From: Planctomycetota bacterium
Lineage (GTDB): Bacteria > Planctomycetota > Phycisphaerae > Phycisphaerales > SM1A02
Assembly: GCA_003671065.1 (NCBI GenBank)
Contig: QWPU01000182.1
Coordinates: 1 to 6,560 of the forward strand
Direction of reading: 5' to 3'
Length of the DNA stretch: 6,560 bases
Position numbers and translations under genes: made by a program. The notes beneath the pieces were generated by a model that was given only the letters and a program-made list of their open reading frames with translations, searched no databases and was not told the DNA's origin. Within the stretch, counting starts at the first letter, position 1. The number at the start of each line of letters is the position of its first letter. Below are positions 1 through 6,031 of this stretch, piece by piece.

Positions 1-116
1 AAGATCCGATCGAAGCGCTCAGACACGACTAGGCGTGGCGTAGGTTGAGCGGCCGCAGCTGCGGCTGCGGCCTTTGGAGTCGTTACAGATGTCTGCGGCT
101 GCGGCCTTTGGAGTCG
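1..116. other. Left flank, no gene supported
   Basis: This is the sequence downstream of the membrane protein gene. Short open frames cross it on both strands, but none has family resemblance or a convincing ribosome binding site, and they run through the repeat in inconsistent frames. It holds most of a 34-nt tandem repeat and a GC-rich inverted repeat, both listed separately. Nothing else is recognisable, and the window edge prevents saying whether another gene begins just outside. Confidence 0.6.
51..72. repeat. GC-rich inverted repeat, possible hairpin
   Basis: GGCCGCAGC at 51-59 and GCTGCGGCC at 64-72 are perfect reverse complements around a 4-nt loop, giving a 9-bp all but fully GC stem. 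It lies about 45 nt past the stop of the minus-strand membrane protein gene, so it could end that transcript. No U-tract follows on the minus-strand side (the RNA would continue GCUCAACC), so a classical intrinsic terminator is not supported. It may instead arise from the GC-rich repeat unit it overlaps. Confidence 0.5.
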
Positions 117-131
117 CTAGAGATGTCTGCG
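57..131. repeat. 34-nt tandem repeat, about 2.2 copies
   Basis: Copies lie at 57-90 and 91-124, with the start of a third (GTCTGCG) at 125-131. The 30-nt cores at 61-90 and 95-124 differ at only two positions (GTTACAGAT versus GCTAGAGAT at their ends). The unit is not a multiple of three. The second copy contains the TAG stop (117-119) of the minus-strand membrane protein gene, and the repeat covers that protein's last few codons. Confidence 0.85.
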
Positions 132-671
132 AGTTTGGCGAGTTCCCCAACAAATCAGTGCGATACCGCAGAGCTCCATGGAGTCTCGCATCGGGATCGG
201 ACCCGCGCGCATCAGCGCGTCGACATCGTGATGTGAAGTTGCGCGCATCGCGATGTAGGTGCTGATCACGAAGAAGCCTCCGAGCGCAAACGCGACCTTT
301 CGCCAGTGTGTTCGCAACGGAAACATCATCCAACATGAAAGCGCGAGCACGATGAGCAGCGCCGCTCCAAGCACCGCAAACTGCACGGGCTTGCGCGACT
401 TGTACCAGCCTTGCTCACGCGCGAGTGCGCGCGCCATTTGCGTAAAGATTTTCTGTAAATCGAGTTGTTTGTTGAGCGAGAGCAGCAGCAAGACGAACGC
501 GCATGCGAGCCAGAAGCGAGTCAGTCCTGCAGCGCGAGTGGTATTCGCTTGTGCACCAGCAGTAAGGCAGCGCCACGACGCATACGCGTAGGCGGCGCAC
601 ACTGTCCAACCGATGATCGTCGGATCACCAATGCCAAGGGTCCACTCCGCTCGCGCAAGCAACAGCATCAT
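117..671 (-). CDS. Conserved multi-pass inner-membrane protein of unknown function
   Basis: This 184-aa protein has about five hydrophobic segments, near residues 15-35, 51-66, 97-117, 123-142 and 164-176, so it is predicted to be an integral membrane protein. Conserved-looking polar motifs sit between them: NKQLDLQ at 67-73, GWY at 88-90 followed by a basic KSRKPVQ stretch, HHDVD at 147-151 and ELCGIA at 166-171. From memory, this pattern matches a family of uncharacterised bacterial membrane proteins with FW...NKQLDLQ...GWY..R..VQ and a histidine-aspartate motif near the end. No biochemical role is known to me, and a metal or haem role for HHDVD would be speculation. The start is ATG at 671, only 4 nt after the histidine kinase stop, so translation is probably coupled; a second ATG follows at 668. 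The last codons and TAG stop fall in a 34-nt tandem repeat. Confidence 0.8.
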   Translation of the reverse strand: MMLLLARAEWTLGIGDPTIIGWTVCAAYAYASWRCLTAGAQANTTRAAGLTRFWLACAFVLLLLSLNKQLDLQKIFTQMARALAREQGWYKSRKPVQFAVLGAALLIVLALSCWMMFPLRTHWRKVAFALGGFFVISTYIAMRATSHHDVDALMRAGPIPMRDSMELCGIALICWGTRQTRRHL

Positions 672-675
672 CCGC

Positions 676-2250
676 TCATACCTGCGCCATCAAAGGTTCG
701 AGTTGCTTTCCCTTGAACTCAATGGGCACTTCCACCGAGAAAACAGCACCAAAACCTTCGACCGACGAAAGCGCTACCTGCGCACCGAGACGCTCAGCAA
801 GCTCGCGACAGATCGCAAGGCCAAGCCCTGTTCCCGAATGCGCGCGCGTGTGACTGGCATCCACCTGACGAAACTTCTCGAAGATCGTGTCCTGCATATC
901 AAGCGCAACACCTGGACCTTGATCGCACACAGTCACCAACACGCATGCGATTCCCGCAGCATTGCTCGTGCGCTCAGCGGTAACAGTGACCTGCGTGCCC
1001 TCAGGCGAAAACTTGATCGCATTTGAAACAAAGTTGTAGAGGATCTGCTGCAACTTTCCAGGATCGCTCTCAACGCTCGGAAGTTCCGCGCTGGCATCAA
1101 TGACGATCGAGATCTTCTTCTGCAACGACTGCGGTCGCATGATCGCGGCGAGACCTTCGATGATGTCCTTCACATTCGCGCGGCCAATCGTCACTTCCAA
1201 TCGCCCCGCTTCGATCTTCGCCATCTGCAGCAGTTCGTTGATCATCTCAAGCAGACTGCGACCTGAGTGCAAGATGTTGTTGATGTAGCGCACGCGCTTG
1301 GGATCCGCCGCAGGATCAATCCGCGCGATTTCCTCGAGCAACTCAGCGAAACCGATGATCGAATTGAGCGGCGTGCGAAGCTCATGCGAGACATTCGCAA
1401 GAAACTCGCTCTTGAGTTGGTTCGATTCATAGAGGCCAACATTGGTCTCTGCGAGTTCACCGATCTTGAGATCAAGACTTTCGTTGGCGCGGCGCAGTTG
1501 CGCTTGTCCCTCTTCAAGACGATCAAGCATGCCGTCAAACGCGCGAGAGAGTCGCTCGAAATCATCGCCCGTCGTCAACTTCGTGCGCGCACTTGCGCTG
1601 CCTTGTTCGATGCGCTCAGCCACAGCAGTGAGCGAACGCACAGGGCTGAAGATCACGCGCTTGAGAATCAAATGAAAGACCAACATCGCGAGCGCGCCTG
1701 CGGCAAGCCACGACACGACGAGGTAGACGCGATTCTGAAGAATCTGCGCTTCGGCAAAGACGCTCGTGCGATCAATGAGCAGAATTGCGGCCAGCGCATC
1801 GTCGGCACGCACGCCCGCGCCGCGCGGCGTCCAATCGATGTACTTCCGATCGGCAATCACCCGCCACTCGCGCTCGCGAATGGCTCGCGCGTAGCGATAA
1901 CGAATGGCATCACCCGCGTCTTCGCGTTCGAATTGCTCGACGGCTGTCGCAGTCTCTTCAAACGCAGCAAGGCTCGCCTTCAAGAAGCCTTCATCAGGGC
2001 CATCAAGATCGAAGAGGATCTCGTCCACGCGAATCACGCGCATCGGAATCGGGCTGCCTTCGCTGCGACCGATGGAAAATCCGCTTTCAAACCAGGTGTC
2101 CGCAAGTTGACGCGAGACCTCCAGTTGGCTGGCCGTCACGATTGAGCTCGTGCGAATCCACGGCACCGAAAGCGCCGCCCCGAGCAACGCGAAGACCGCG
2201 GCTCCAAACAGAATCTGACACTTGTTTGCAAGTGAGATACCCTGTGCCAT
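676..2250 (-). CDS. Membrane-bound sensor histidine kinase (HAMP, HisKA, HATPase_c)
   Basis: This 524-aa kinase autophosphorylates a histidine using ATP and would pass the phosphate to a response regulator. Order: membrane helix about 11-31, extracytoplasmic sensor about 32-175, second helix about 176-198, HAMP about 199-252, coiled coil about 243-280, HisKA with the H-box FLANVSHELRTPLN (His289), then HATPase_c with the N-box NFVSNAIKF (Asn410), G1 DQGPG (443-447), F-box FEKF (457-460) and G2 GTGLGLAI (473-480). All catalytic motifs are intact. No receiver domain or response regulator is adjacent, so it is an orphan here. The sensor has features weakly like a Tll0287-type (DUF3365) domain but no CxxCH. 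The frame stays open upstream to 2448, but that part would overlap the divergent gene and is not protein-like; ATG at 2250 begins MAQGISLANK directly before the first helix. No Shine-Dalgarno precedes it. The membrane protein gene follows after 4 nt. Confidence 0.93.
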   Translation of the reverse strand: MAQGISLANKCQILFGAAVFALLGAALSVPWIRTSSIVTASQLEVSRQLADTWFESGFSIGRSEGSPIPMRVIRVDEILFDLDGPDEGFLKASLAAFEETATAVEQFEREDAGDAIRYRYARAIREREWRVIADRKYIDWTPRGAGVRADDALAAILLIDRTSVFAEAQILQNRVYLVVSWLAAGALAMLVFHLILKRVIFSPVRSLTAVAERIEQGSASARTKLTTGDDFERLSRAFDGMLDRLEEGQAQLRRANESLDLKIGELAETNVGLYESNQLKSEFLANVSHELRTPLNSIIGFAELLEEIARIDPAADPKRVRYINNILHSGRSLLEMINELLQMAKIEAGRLEVTIGRANVKDIIEGLAAIMRPQSLQKKISIVIDASAELPSVESDPGKLQQILYNFVSNAIKFSPEGTQVTVTAERTSNAAGIACVLVTVCDQGPGVALDMQDTIFEKFRQVDASHTRAHSGTGLGLAICRELAERLGAQVALSSVEGFGAVFSVEVPIEFKGKQLEPLMAQV

Positions 2251-2251
2251 G

Positions 2252-2270
2252 CGCGCGATTCTACCGCGCG
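2252..2270 (-). promoter_or_regulatory. Candidate -10 element inside a CGCGCG inverted repeat, upstream of the histidine kinase
   Basis: On the minus strand TAGAAT (2263-2258) matches TATAAT at five of six positions and ends 7 nt before the kinase ATG at 2250. Initiation would then fall at or within a few bases of the start codon, consistent with the absence of a Shine-Dalgarno and with leaderless translation. CGCGCG occurs on both sides (2252-2257 and 2265-2270), a 6-N7-6 inverted repeat centred on the -10 that could be an operator. No convincing -35 is visible at 16-18 nt, so this is tentative. Confidence 0.35.
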
Positions 2271-2310
2271 TCTCTAGCAACGAACCCCCGCTCACACACG
2301 AGCGACGTGC

Positions 2311-2315
2311 GAGGA
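2311..2315 (+). promoter_or_regulatory. Ribosome binding site of the zinc-module gene
   Basis: GAGGA lies 7 nt upstream of the GTG at 2323. This strong Shine-Dalgarno at optimal spacing decides the start in favour of GTG: no in-frame ATG precedes the first cysteine pair, and the later in-frame GTG codons at 2353 and 2368 have no comparable site. Confidence 0.75.
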
Positions 2316-2322
2316 TTTCAGC

Positions 2323-2748
2323 GTGTTTCGACCAGGTACCGACGAAGTCAATGTGCAGTATGAAGATGTGTTGTGCAATTTCTGCCATCAGCCGTGGGAT
2401 CCCGATGATCCATCGCGTCCGTTGATCGAAGGCCATCACGGCAGCCATCTCTGTGGCGAGTGCCTATCGCTTGCGTATCAAGCGATCGTGCATGAAGGCC
2501 AGAATCTGCGCGTCGAAGGATTGCCCTGCTCAATGTGCCTTGAACAACGCGACGACGAGTGCTGGCGCAGCGCGGAGTTTCCTGATGTGTGTCTCTGCCG
2601 CCGCTGCATCAAACAAGGCGCGACCGCGCTTGAGAAGGACAAGGAATACACATGGAAGCGGCCGGTTTCAGCAAACGCGCCTGCGAGTGCACCTGCGATC
2701 GATCACGATGAAGAGTCCGATGACGATTCCGATTCCTGCAGCGTGTAA
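2323..2748 (+). CDS. Small protein with two ClpX-type Cys4 zinc modules and an acidic tail
   Basis: This 141-aa soluble protein has two consecutive CxxC...CxxC modules. The first uses Cys18/Cys21 and Cys44/Cys47 (LCNFC ... LCGEC, 22 residues between pairs). The second uses Cys69/Cys72 and Cys92/Cys95 (PCSMC ... LCRRC, 19 residues between pairs); Cys80 and Cys90 are extra. Spacing and the C.FC ... LC.EC pattern resemble the N-terminal zinc-binding domain of ClpX, which dimerises and binds adaptors and substrates. There is no Walker A or AAA+ domain, so this is not ClpX. The C-terminus (about 115-141) is low complexity, Ala/Pro then strongly acidic (DHDEESDDDSDS), and probably disordered. Start is GTG with GAGGA 7 nt upstream. 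The gene diverges from the histidine kinase and converges on trmB. A role as a protein-protein adaptor is possible but is inference; a nucleic-acid-binding zinc ribbon is the alternative. Confidence 0.85.
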   Translation: MFRPGTDEVNVQYEDVLCNFCHQPWDPDDPSRPLIEGHHGSHLCGECLSLAYQAIVHEGQNLRVEGLPCSMCLEQRDDECWRSAEFPDVCLCRRCIKQGATALEKDKEYTWKRPVSANAPASAPAIDHDEESDDDSDSCSV

Positions 2749-2844
2749 GTGAAGCGCGAACGCTGATCTTTGCGGGGACTGAGTCAGGAGCGCTACTCGA
2801 TCACGCGCACGCGGGGCTTGAAACTCTCGAAGACATCTTGCTTC

Positions 2845-3528
2845 TCAGCGCTTCACTAGCGTCATCGCGTGAAACGGTCGACCTTCGCGGCGGAACTTGC
2901 GCTCGAAGTTGGTGCCGACGACTTCACCATCGCCTGCACTCGCTGGGCGTTCGAAGTCGCGACGCGCGAAGATGTCGCAAGCGCGTTCGGCATGTTCAAC
3001 ATCCCATGACCAGAGATCATCGTGATCAGTGACGATGCGGAGTTCGCCGAGTGGAGCAAGGACACGATGGAACTCGCGCAGCGTGTGATCTTGCACGACG
3101 CGTCGCTTGTGATGACGCGTCTTCGGCCACGGATCGCTGAAGTAGAGATGAATGACGCTGGCGATTGCGTCGGGAACGCGACCGCGTAAAAACTCCGTCG
3201 CGTCGCCGTGGAGGAGTTTCACATTCGGGATTTCCTTGCGACGCACACGATCAGCTGCGTACGCCCAGAATTCGCCAGCCCATTCGATGCCGAGGAAATT
3301 AGTTTCGGGCTCGAGTTCCGATTGCTGCAGGAGAAATGTGCCTTTGCCTGAGCCGATTTCGATTTCGAATCGGCGCGAAGGATCGGCAAACCACGAGCGC
3401 GGATCGAAGCCGAGTTGCGTGCGAGCCAGCGCAAGAGTCGGTGCATCAGGCAGCGCGGGCAGCGAACTCATTTGAATGCCCGCGTCACCAGGAACGAGTT
3501 CACGACCGTGACCGAGACCGAAACTCAT
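2845..3528 (-). CDS. trmB: tRNA (guanine-N7-)-methyltransferase TrmB
   Basis: This 227-aa cytoplasmic enzyme transfers a methyl group from S-adenosylmethionine to N7 of guanine 46 in the variable loop of tRNAs. The Rossmann SAM-binding motif EIGSGKG is at 57-63, the acidic GIEW at 80-83 and HGDA at 107-110. The family signature YFSDPWPKTRHHKRR at 129-143 carries catalytic and tRNA-binding residues, followed by TDHD at 167-170 and the C-terminal TNFERKF motif at 206-212. Length is normal for bacterial TrmB. The start is ATG at 3528, which overlaps the hydrolase TGA stop (3525-3527) as ATGA; AAAAGG at 3540-3535 lies 6 nt upstream. The frame stays open further upstream, but that part lies inside the hydrolase gene and is arginine-rich shadow sequence. 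The overlap implies translational coupling. It is the last gene of the minus-strand operon. Confidence 0.96.
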   Translation of the reverse strand: MSFGLGHGRELVPGDAGIQMSSLPALPDAPTLALARTQLGFDPRSWFADPSRRFEIEIGSGKGTFLLQQSELEPETNFLGIEWAGEFWAYAADRVRRKEIPNVKLLHGDATEFLRGRVPDAIASVIHLYFSDPWPKTRHHKRRVVQDHTLREFHRVLAPLGELRIVTDHDDLWSWDVEHAERACDIFARRDFERPASAGDGEVVGTNFERKFRREGRPFHAMTLVKR

Positions 3529-5522
3529 CGCGTGCCTTTTCTTGTTGCGGGAACTGGGAGGTAGAGGCGCTTGGGTAACTCGTCGTCGGTGACCGTGGCT
3601 GCGCGTGTTGATTCGATCGTGCGTTGGACAGGCGCGCGCGAAACGGTGTCGACCACCCACGCCACCATTTCGGCAAGCGCGGTCGGATCAAAGGTCGTTT
3701 CAATCACTGCGTACTCTTCGACGCCGCCAGTGGTCGCGGGTTGGAAGAGATGGTTGAGTCCTTCGTAGCGACGCGTGACGATCGGTGCGTGCGTGATCGC
3801 GGTGATCTCGTCGATGATGCCGAGGTTTGTCGCGGCATCGACTTGCACATCTTTTGTTCCACACATCGCGAGCGTCGGAACATCAAGACGCATGAGCACG
3901 GGGCGCGGATCGAAGCGAATGAACTCTGCCATCCACGGGTGGAGAATTTGCTCCATTGCGCCGTCAACCGTTGACTTCATCGCCGCGTCGTCTGGCAGTG
4001 GTTGACCGCTGATTTTGATTTGCTCGCGCACGAGGGCATCGATGAGTACGCGCACTTCATCTTTGGGGCGACGCTCGATGATGGCTTTCATGGCCGCCGC
4101 ATGCGCGACGATTGCAGCTGCGCTTGCTTCGCTTGAGATTCCTGCAGCGTCGTAGAGTTGCTTCGTTTGATGCGTCAAGAGCGCGCCGCCTTGTTCGGCT
4201 GGAGGCGCGAGCAACACAGTGAATGCCAGCGGATTCACGGGCGAAACCGCGGTGTTTTGCCAGAGCGCGACGATGGGCGCGATCGCGCCACCCTCACTGT
4301 GACCGAGCATTCCGACGCGCGTGGCATCGATGCCGTCTTGCAACTTCAACCACTCGCTCACGATATCTGCGTCGCTCGCAAGATCGATCGTGGTGGCCTT
4401 GTTGAAATCTCCAGTCGAACTTGCAACGCCGCGATCGTCGTAGCGAAGCACCGCGATGCCTGCGCGGACGAGCGCATCCGCGATCACCGCAAACGGTCGA
4501 TGTCCGACAAGCGCTTCATCGCGATCCTGCGGACCTGAGCCTGTCACGAGCACGACCGCTGGAAACTTTCCGTCGCGCGCAAGCGTGGTGACGCTTGGTG
4601 TTGAGAGCGTTCCGACGAGCATGTGACCCGCGGGATGCGTGATCTTCACTTCGCGTTCGCTGTATGGAAATGGTGGAACTGGATCTTGCGGTCGACGCGT
4701 GTCGCCGAGCTTTGCGCCGAGTACTTCATCGAAGCGAATCGGCCCAACGAAACCGCCTTGCGCGAATGTGCCTTCGAGTGATGTCATCGCAGCGTCTGTT
4801 GTGAGCGTGATCGTCGCGCGCGCGCCGACTTCAACGAAGAGCGTGAAACCCGTGTCGGTTCGCGTGACCGTGACGCCGAAGTTTCGCAGCCCTTGCGCAG
4901 GAATATCCATCGCGCCGCACCAACCGAAGCGACCTTCGCCGAGCGCGATCTGCATGGGAATCTTTTGTCCCGCAACTTCGAGTATCGCGCTGTACACGCG
5001 CGCCGCGTCTAGTGCTGTGACGAGATCAACGCGCTTCATCGACCAACGCGCGAGCGGCGGCATGAACGCGCCATCTGCGCCGACAAACGCAAACGAGCCC
5101 GTCATGGTGGTGAGGCCTTCGTCGAGCGAACCCTCGAAGCGCGCTTTGCGATTCGCGGAATTCAGCGTGAAGGCGAGCGTGCGTCCAGCAGAGACGACAT
5201 CGTCAGCAAGCTTGGCAAGCGCGCCGGCGCGAACGACGGTGATCGCAATGATCGGATGAGTGTCGCCGCGCGTGACAGTGATCGAGACGGGCATCTCAGG
5301 CGCGGCGGTGGTGGTGGCTGCAGCGGGAGCTGGCGAAATCGCGACACCGATCCACGCGCCGTACCACGCTTCATCGAGAGGAGCCAGTTCAGGCGGCGCG
5401 GTGGTGATTGGCGCCGTGGCATCTTGCGCGAATGTCAGCGCGGATGAGCGCACGATGAAGGCGGACAACAGCGTGAACATGAGCGCGGCGAGAAGCGCAG
5501 GCGCACAACGATGATTCATCAT
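3525..5522 (-). CDS. Secreted alpha/beta hydrolase with duplicated N-terminal beta module
   Basis: This 665-aa protein starts with a Sec-type signal peptide (about 1-31, hydrophobic core ALLAALMFTLLSAFIV, possible cleavage after TFA), so it acts outside the cytoplasmic membrane. Two related beta-rich modules follow, about 53-162 and 175-266, of the WxG...G.F.G.L..G..TG.F..G type often found before such hydrolases. The catalytic alpha/beta-hydrolase domain spans about 290-630: oxyanion-region motif GSGPQDRD (328-335), YDDRG (361-365), nucleophile elbow GHSEGG with Ser409, probable acid Asp558 in GTKDVQVD, and His591 in GLNHLF. The full Ser-Asp-His triad suggests an active esterase or peptidase-like enzyme; the substrate cannot be told. 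Start: ATG at 5522 has AAGGA 7 nt upstream; another ATG follows at 5519, and the upstream extension to 5567 would precede the signal peptide. The gene lies between rsfS (48 nt away) and trmB (4-nt overlap), an unusual place for an exported enzyme. Confidence 0.9.
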   Translation of the reverse strand: MMNHRCAPALLAALMFTLLSAFIVRSSALTFAQDATAPITTAPPELAPLDEAWYGAWIGVAISPAPAAATTTAAPEMPVSITVTRGDTHPIIAITVVRAGALAKLADDVVSAGRTLAFTLNSANRKARFEGSLDEGLTTMTGSFAFVGADGAFMPPLARWSMKRVDLVTALDAARVYSAILEVAGQKIPMQIALGEGRFGWCGAMDIPAQGLRNFGVTVTRTDTGFTLFVEVGARATITLTTDAAMTSLEGTFAQGGFVGPIRFDEVLGAKLGDTRRPQDPVPPFPYSEREVKITHPAGHMLVGTLSTPSVTTLARDGKFPAVVLVTGSGPQDRDEALVGHRPFAVIADALVRAGIAVLRYDDRGVASSTGDFNKATTIDLASDADIVSEWLKLQDGIDATRVGMLGHSEGGAIAPIVALWQNTAVSPVNPLAFTVLLAPPAEQGGALLTHQTKQLYDAAGISSEASAAAIVAHAAAMKAIIERRPKDEVRVLIDALVREQIKISGQPLPDDAAMKSTVDGAMEQILHPWMAEFIRFDPRPVLMRLDVPTLAMCGTKDVQVDAATNLGIIDEITAITHAPIVTRRYEGLNHLFQPATTGGVEEYAVIETTFDPTALAEMVAWVVDTVSRAPVQRTIESTRAATVTDDELPKRLYLPVPATRKGTR

Positions 5523-5529
5523 GAGAGGA

Positions 5530-5534
5530 TCCTT
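5530..5534 (-). promoter_or_regulatory. Ribosome binding site of the secreted hydrolase
   Basis: On the minus strand AAGGA lies 7 nt before the ATG at 5522 and 10 nt before the second ATG at 5519. It selects the first of the pair and rules against the longer open frame that begins at 5567. Confidence 0.7.
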
Positions 5535-5570
5535 CAGGGATTCATACGAGAATCGCCGCGCGGACAAGAA

Positions 5571-6002
5571 TCAGGCTTCAGCGTCTTTTTTCGCAGTGCG
5601 AGCAGTACGCGCTGGCGGAAGTTCGCCTTCAGCACGACGCCAATCAACGCGCTTGCCATCGGCGTGGAGCAATTCGAGGTCGTAGTAGAGTCGTTGGTCA
5701 GGCTCAAAGAGGTGACCGACGATTTCAACAAAGTCGACGACGATCCAAGTGGAGCTGTCGTCGGCATTCGTGCGATACGGATGTTGACCTCTCGCCTTGC
5801 CGAGGTCTTCCACCTCTTGCGCAACCGATCGCATCTGCCGCTGGCTTGTGCCAGAACCGATGACGACATAGTCACACACTTGGCTACGGCCACGCACATC
5901 AAGCACGATCACATCGCTGCAATTGCTATCAGCAATGGTGCGAGCGATGTCGATCGCGAACTGGCGCGTCGTTTCTGGATCAGCGGTGCTGCGTGAACGC
6001 AT
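5571..6002 (-). CDS. rsfS: Ribosomal silencing factor RsfS (Iojap/YbeB family)
   Basis: This 143-aa protein belongs to the RsfS family, which binds ribosomal protein uL14 on the large subunit and blocks joining with the small subunit, lowering translation under nutrient limitation. The family signature is clear: VIVLDVRGRSQVCDYVVIGSG at about 31-51 (the usual form is SDYVVIATGTS), TSQRQ at 52-56, the core WIVVDF at 86-91, HLF at 97-99 and RLYYDLELL at 104-112. The position usually held by Trp after LELL is His113. A charged tail (121-143) follows the fold. Length is slightly above the usual 105-130 residues because of this tail. ATG at 6002 is the only suitable start; no Shine-Dalgarno precedes it, so initiation may depend on coupling to bS21, whose stop is 29 nt upstream. 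Confidence 0.95.
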   Translation of the reverse strand: MRSRSTADPETTRQFAIDIARTIADSNCSDVIVLDVRGRSQVCDYVVIGSGTSQRQMRSVAQEVEDLGKARGQHPYRTNADDSSTWIVVDFVEIVGHLFEPDQRLYYDLELLHADGKRVDWRRAEGELPPARTARTAKKDAEA

Positions 6003-6031
6003 AGGTGCTACAAGCGCAATCTGCGAGGGGC

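Noticed and set aside
1267..2145. Plus-strand open frame of 292 codons opposite the histidine kinase
   Set aside because: It lies wholly antisense to a kinase whose motifs are all intact. Its composition is the Arg/Ala/His-rich pattern of a GC-rich shadow frame, and no family pattern is visible.
2251..2448. Longer histidine kinase reading frame beginning at 2448
   Set aside because: The additional 66 residues would overlap the divergent zinc-module gene and precede the first membrane helix with non-family sequence. ATG at 2250 fits the domain layout.
2796..2843. Minus-strand peptide KQDVFESFKPRVRVIE followed by TAG just after trmB
   Set aside because: It reads like a protein C-terminus, but a stop lies only a few codons upstream in the same frame and there is no start codon. 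TrmB itself ends normally at 2845, so a frameshift is not needed.
2749..2844. Bidirectional terminator between the zinc-module gene and trmB
   Set aside because: I looked for a GC stem with a T-run on either strand in this convergent gap and found only short, imperfect pairings.
4639..5259. Plus-strand open frame of 206 codons opposite the hydrolase
   Set aside because: It is antisense to the well-supported hydrolase N-terminal region, rich in Ser/Ala/Arg, and lacks a recognisable motif or binding site.
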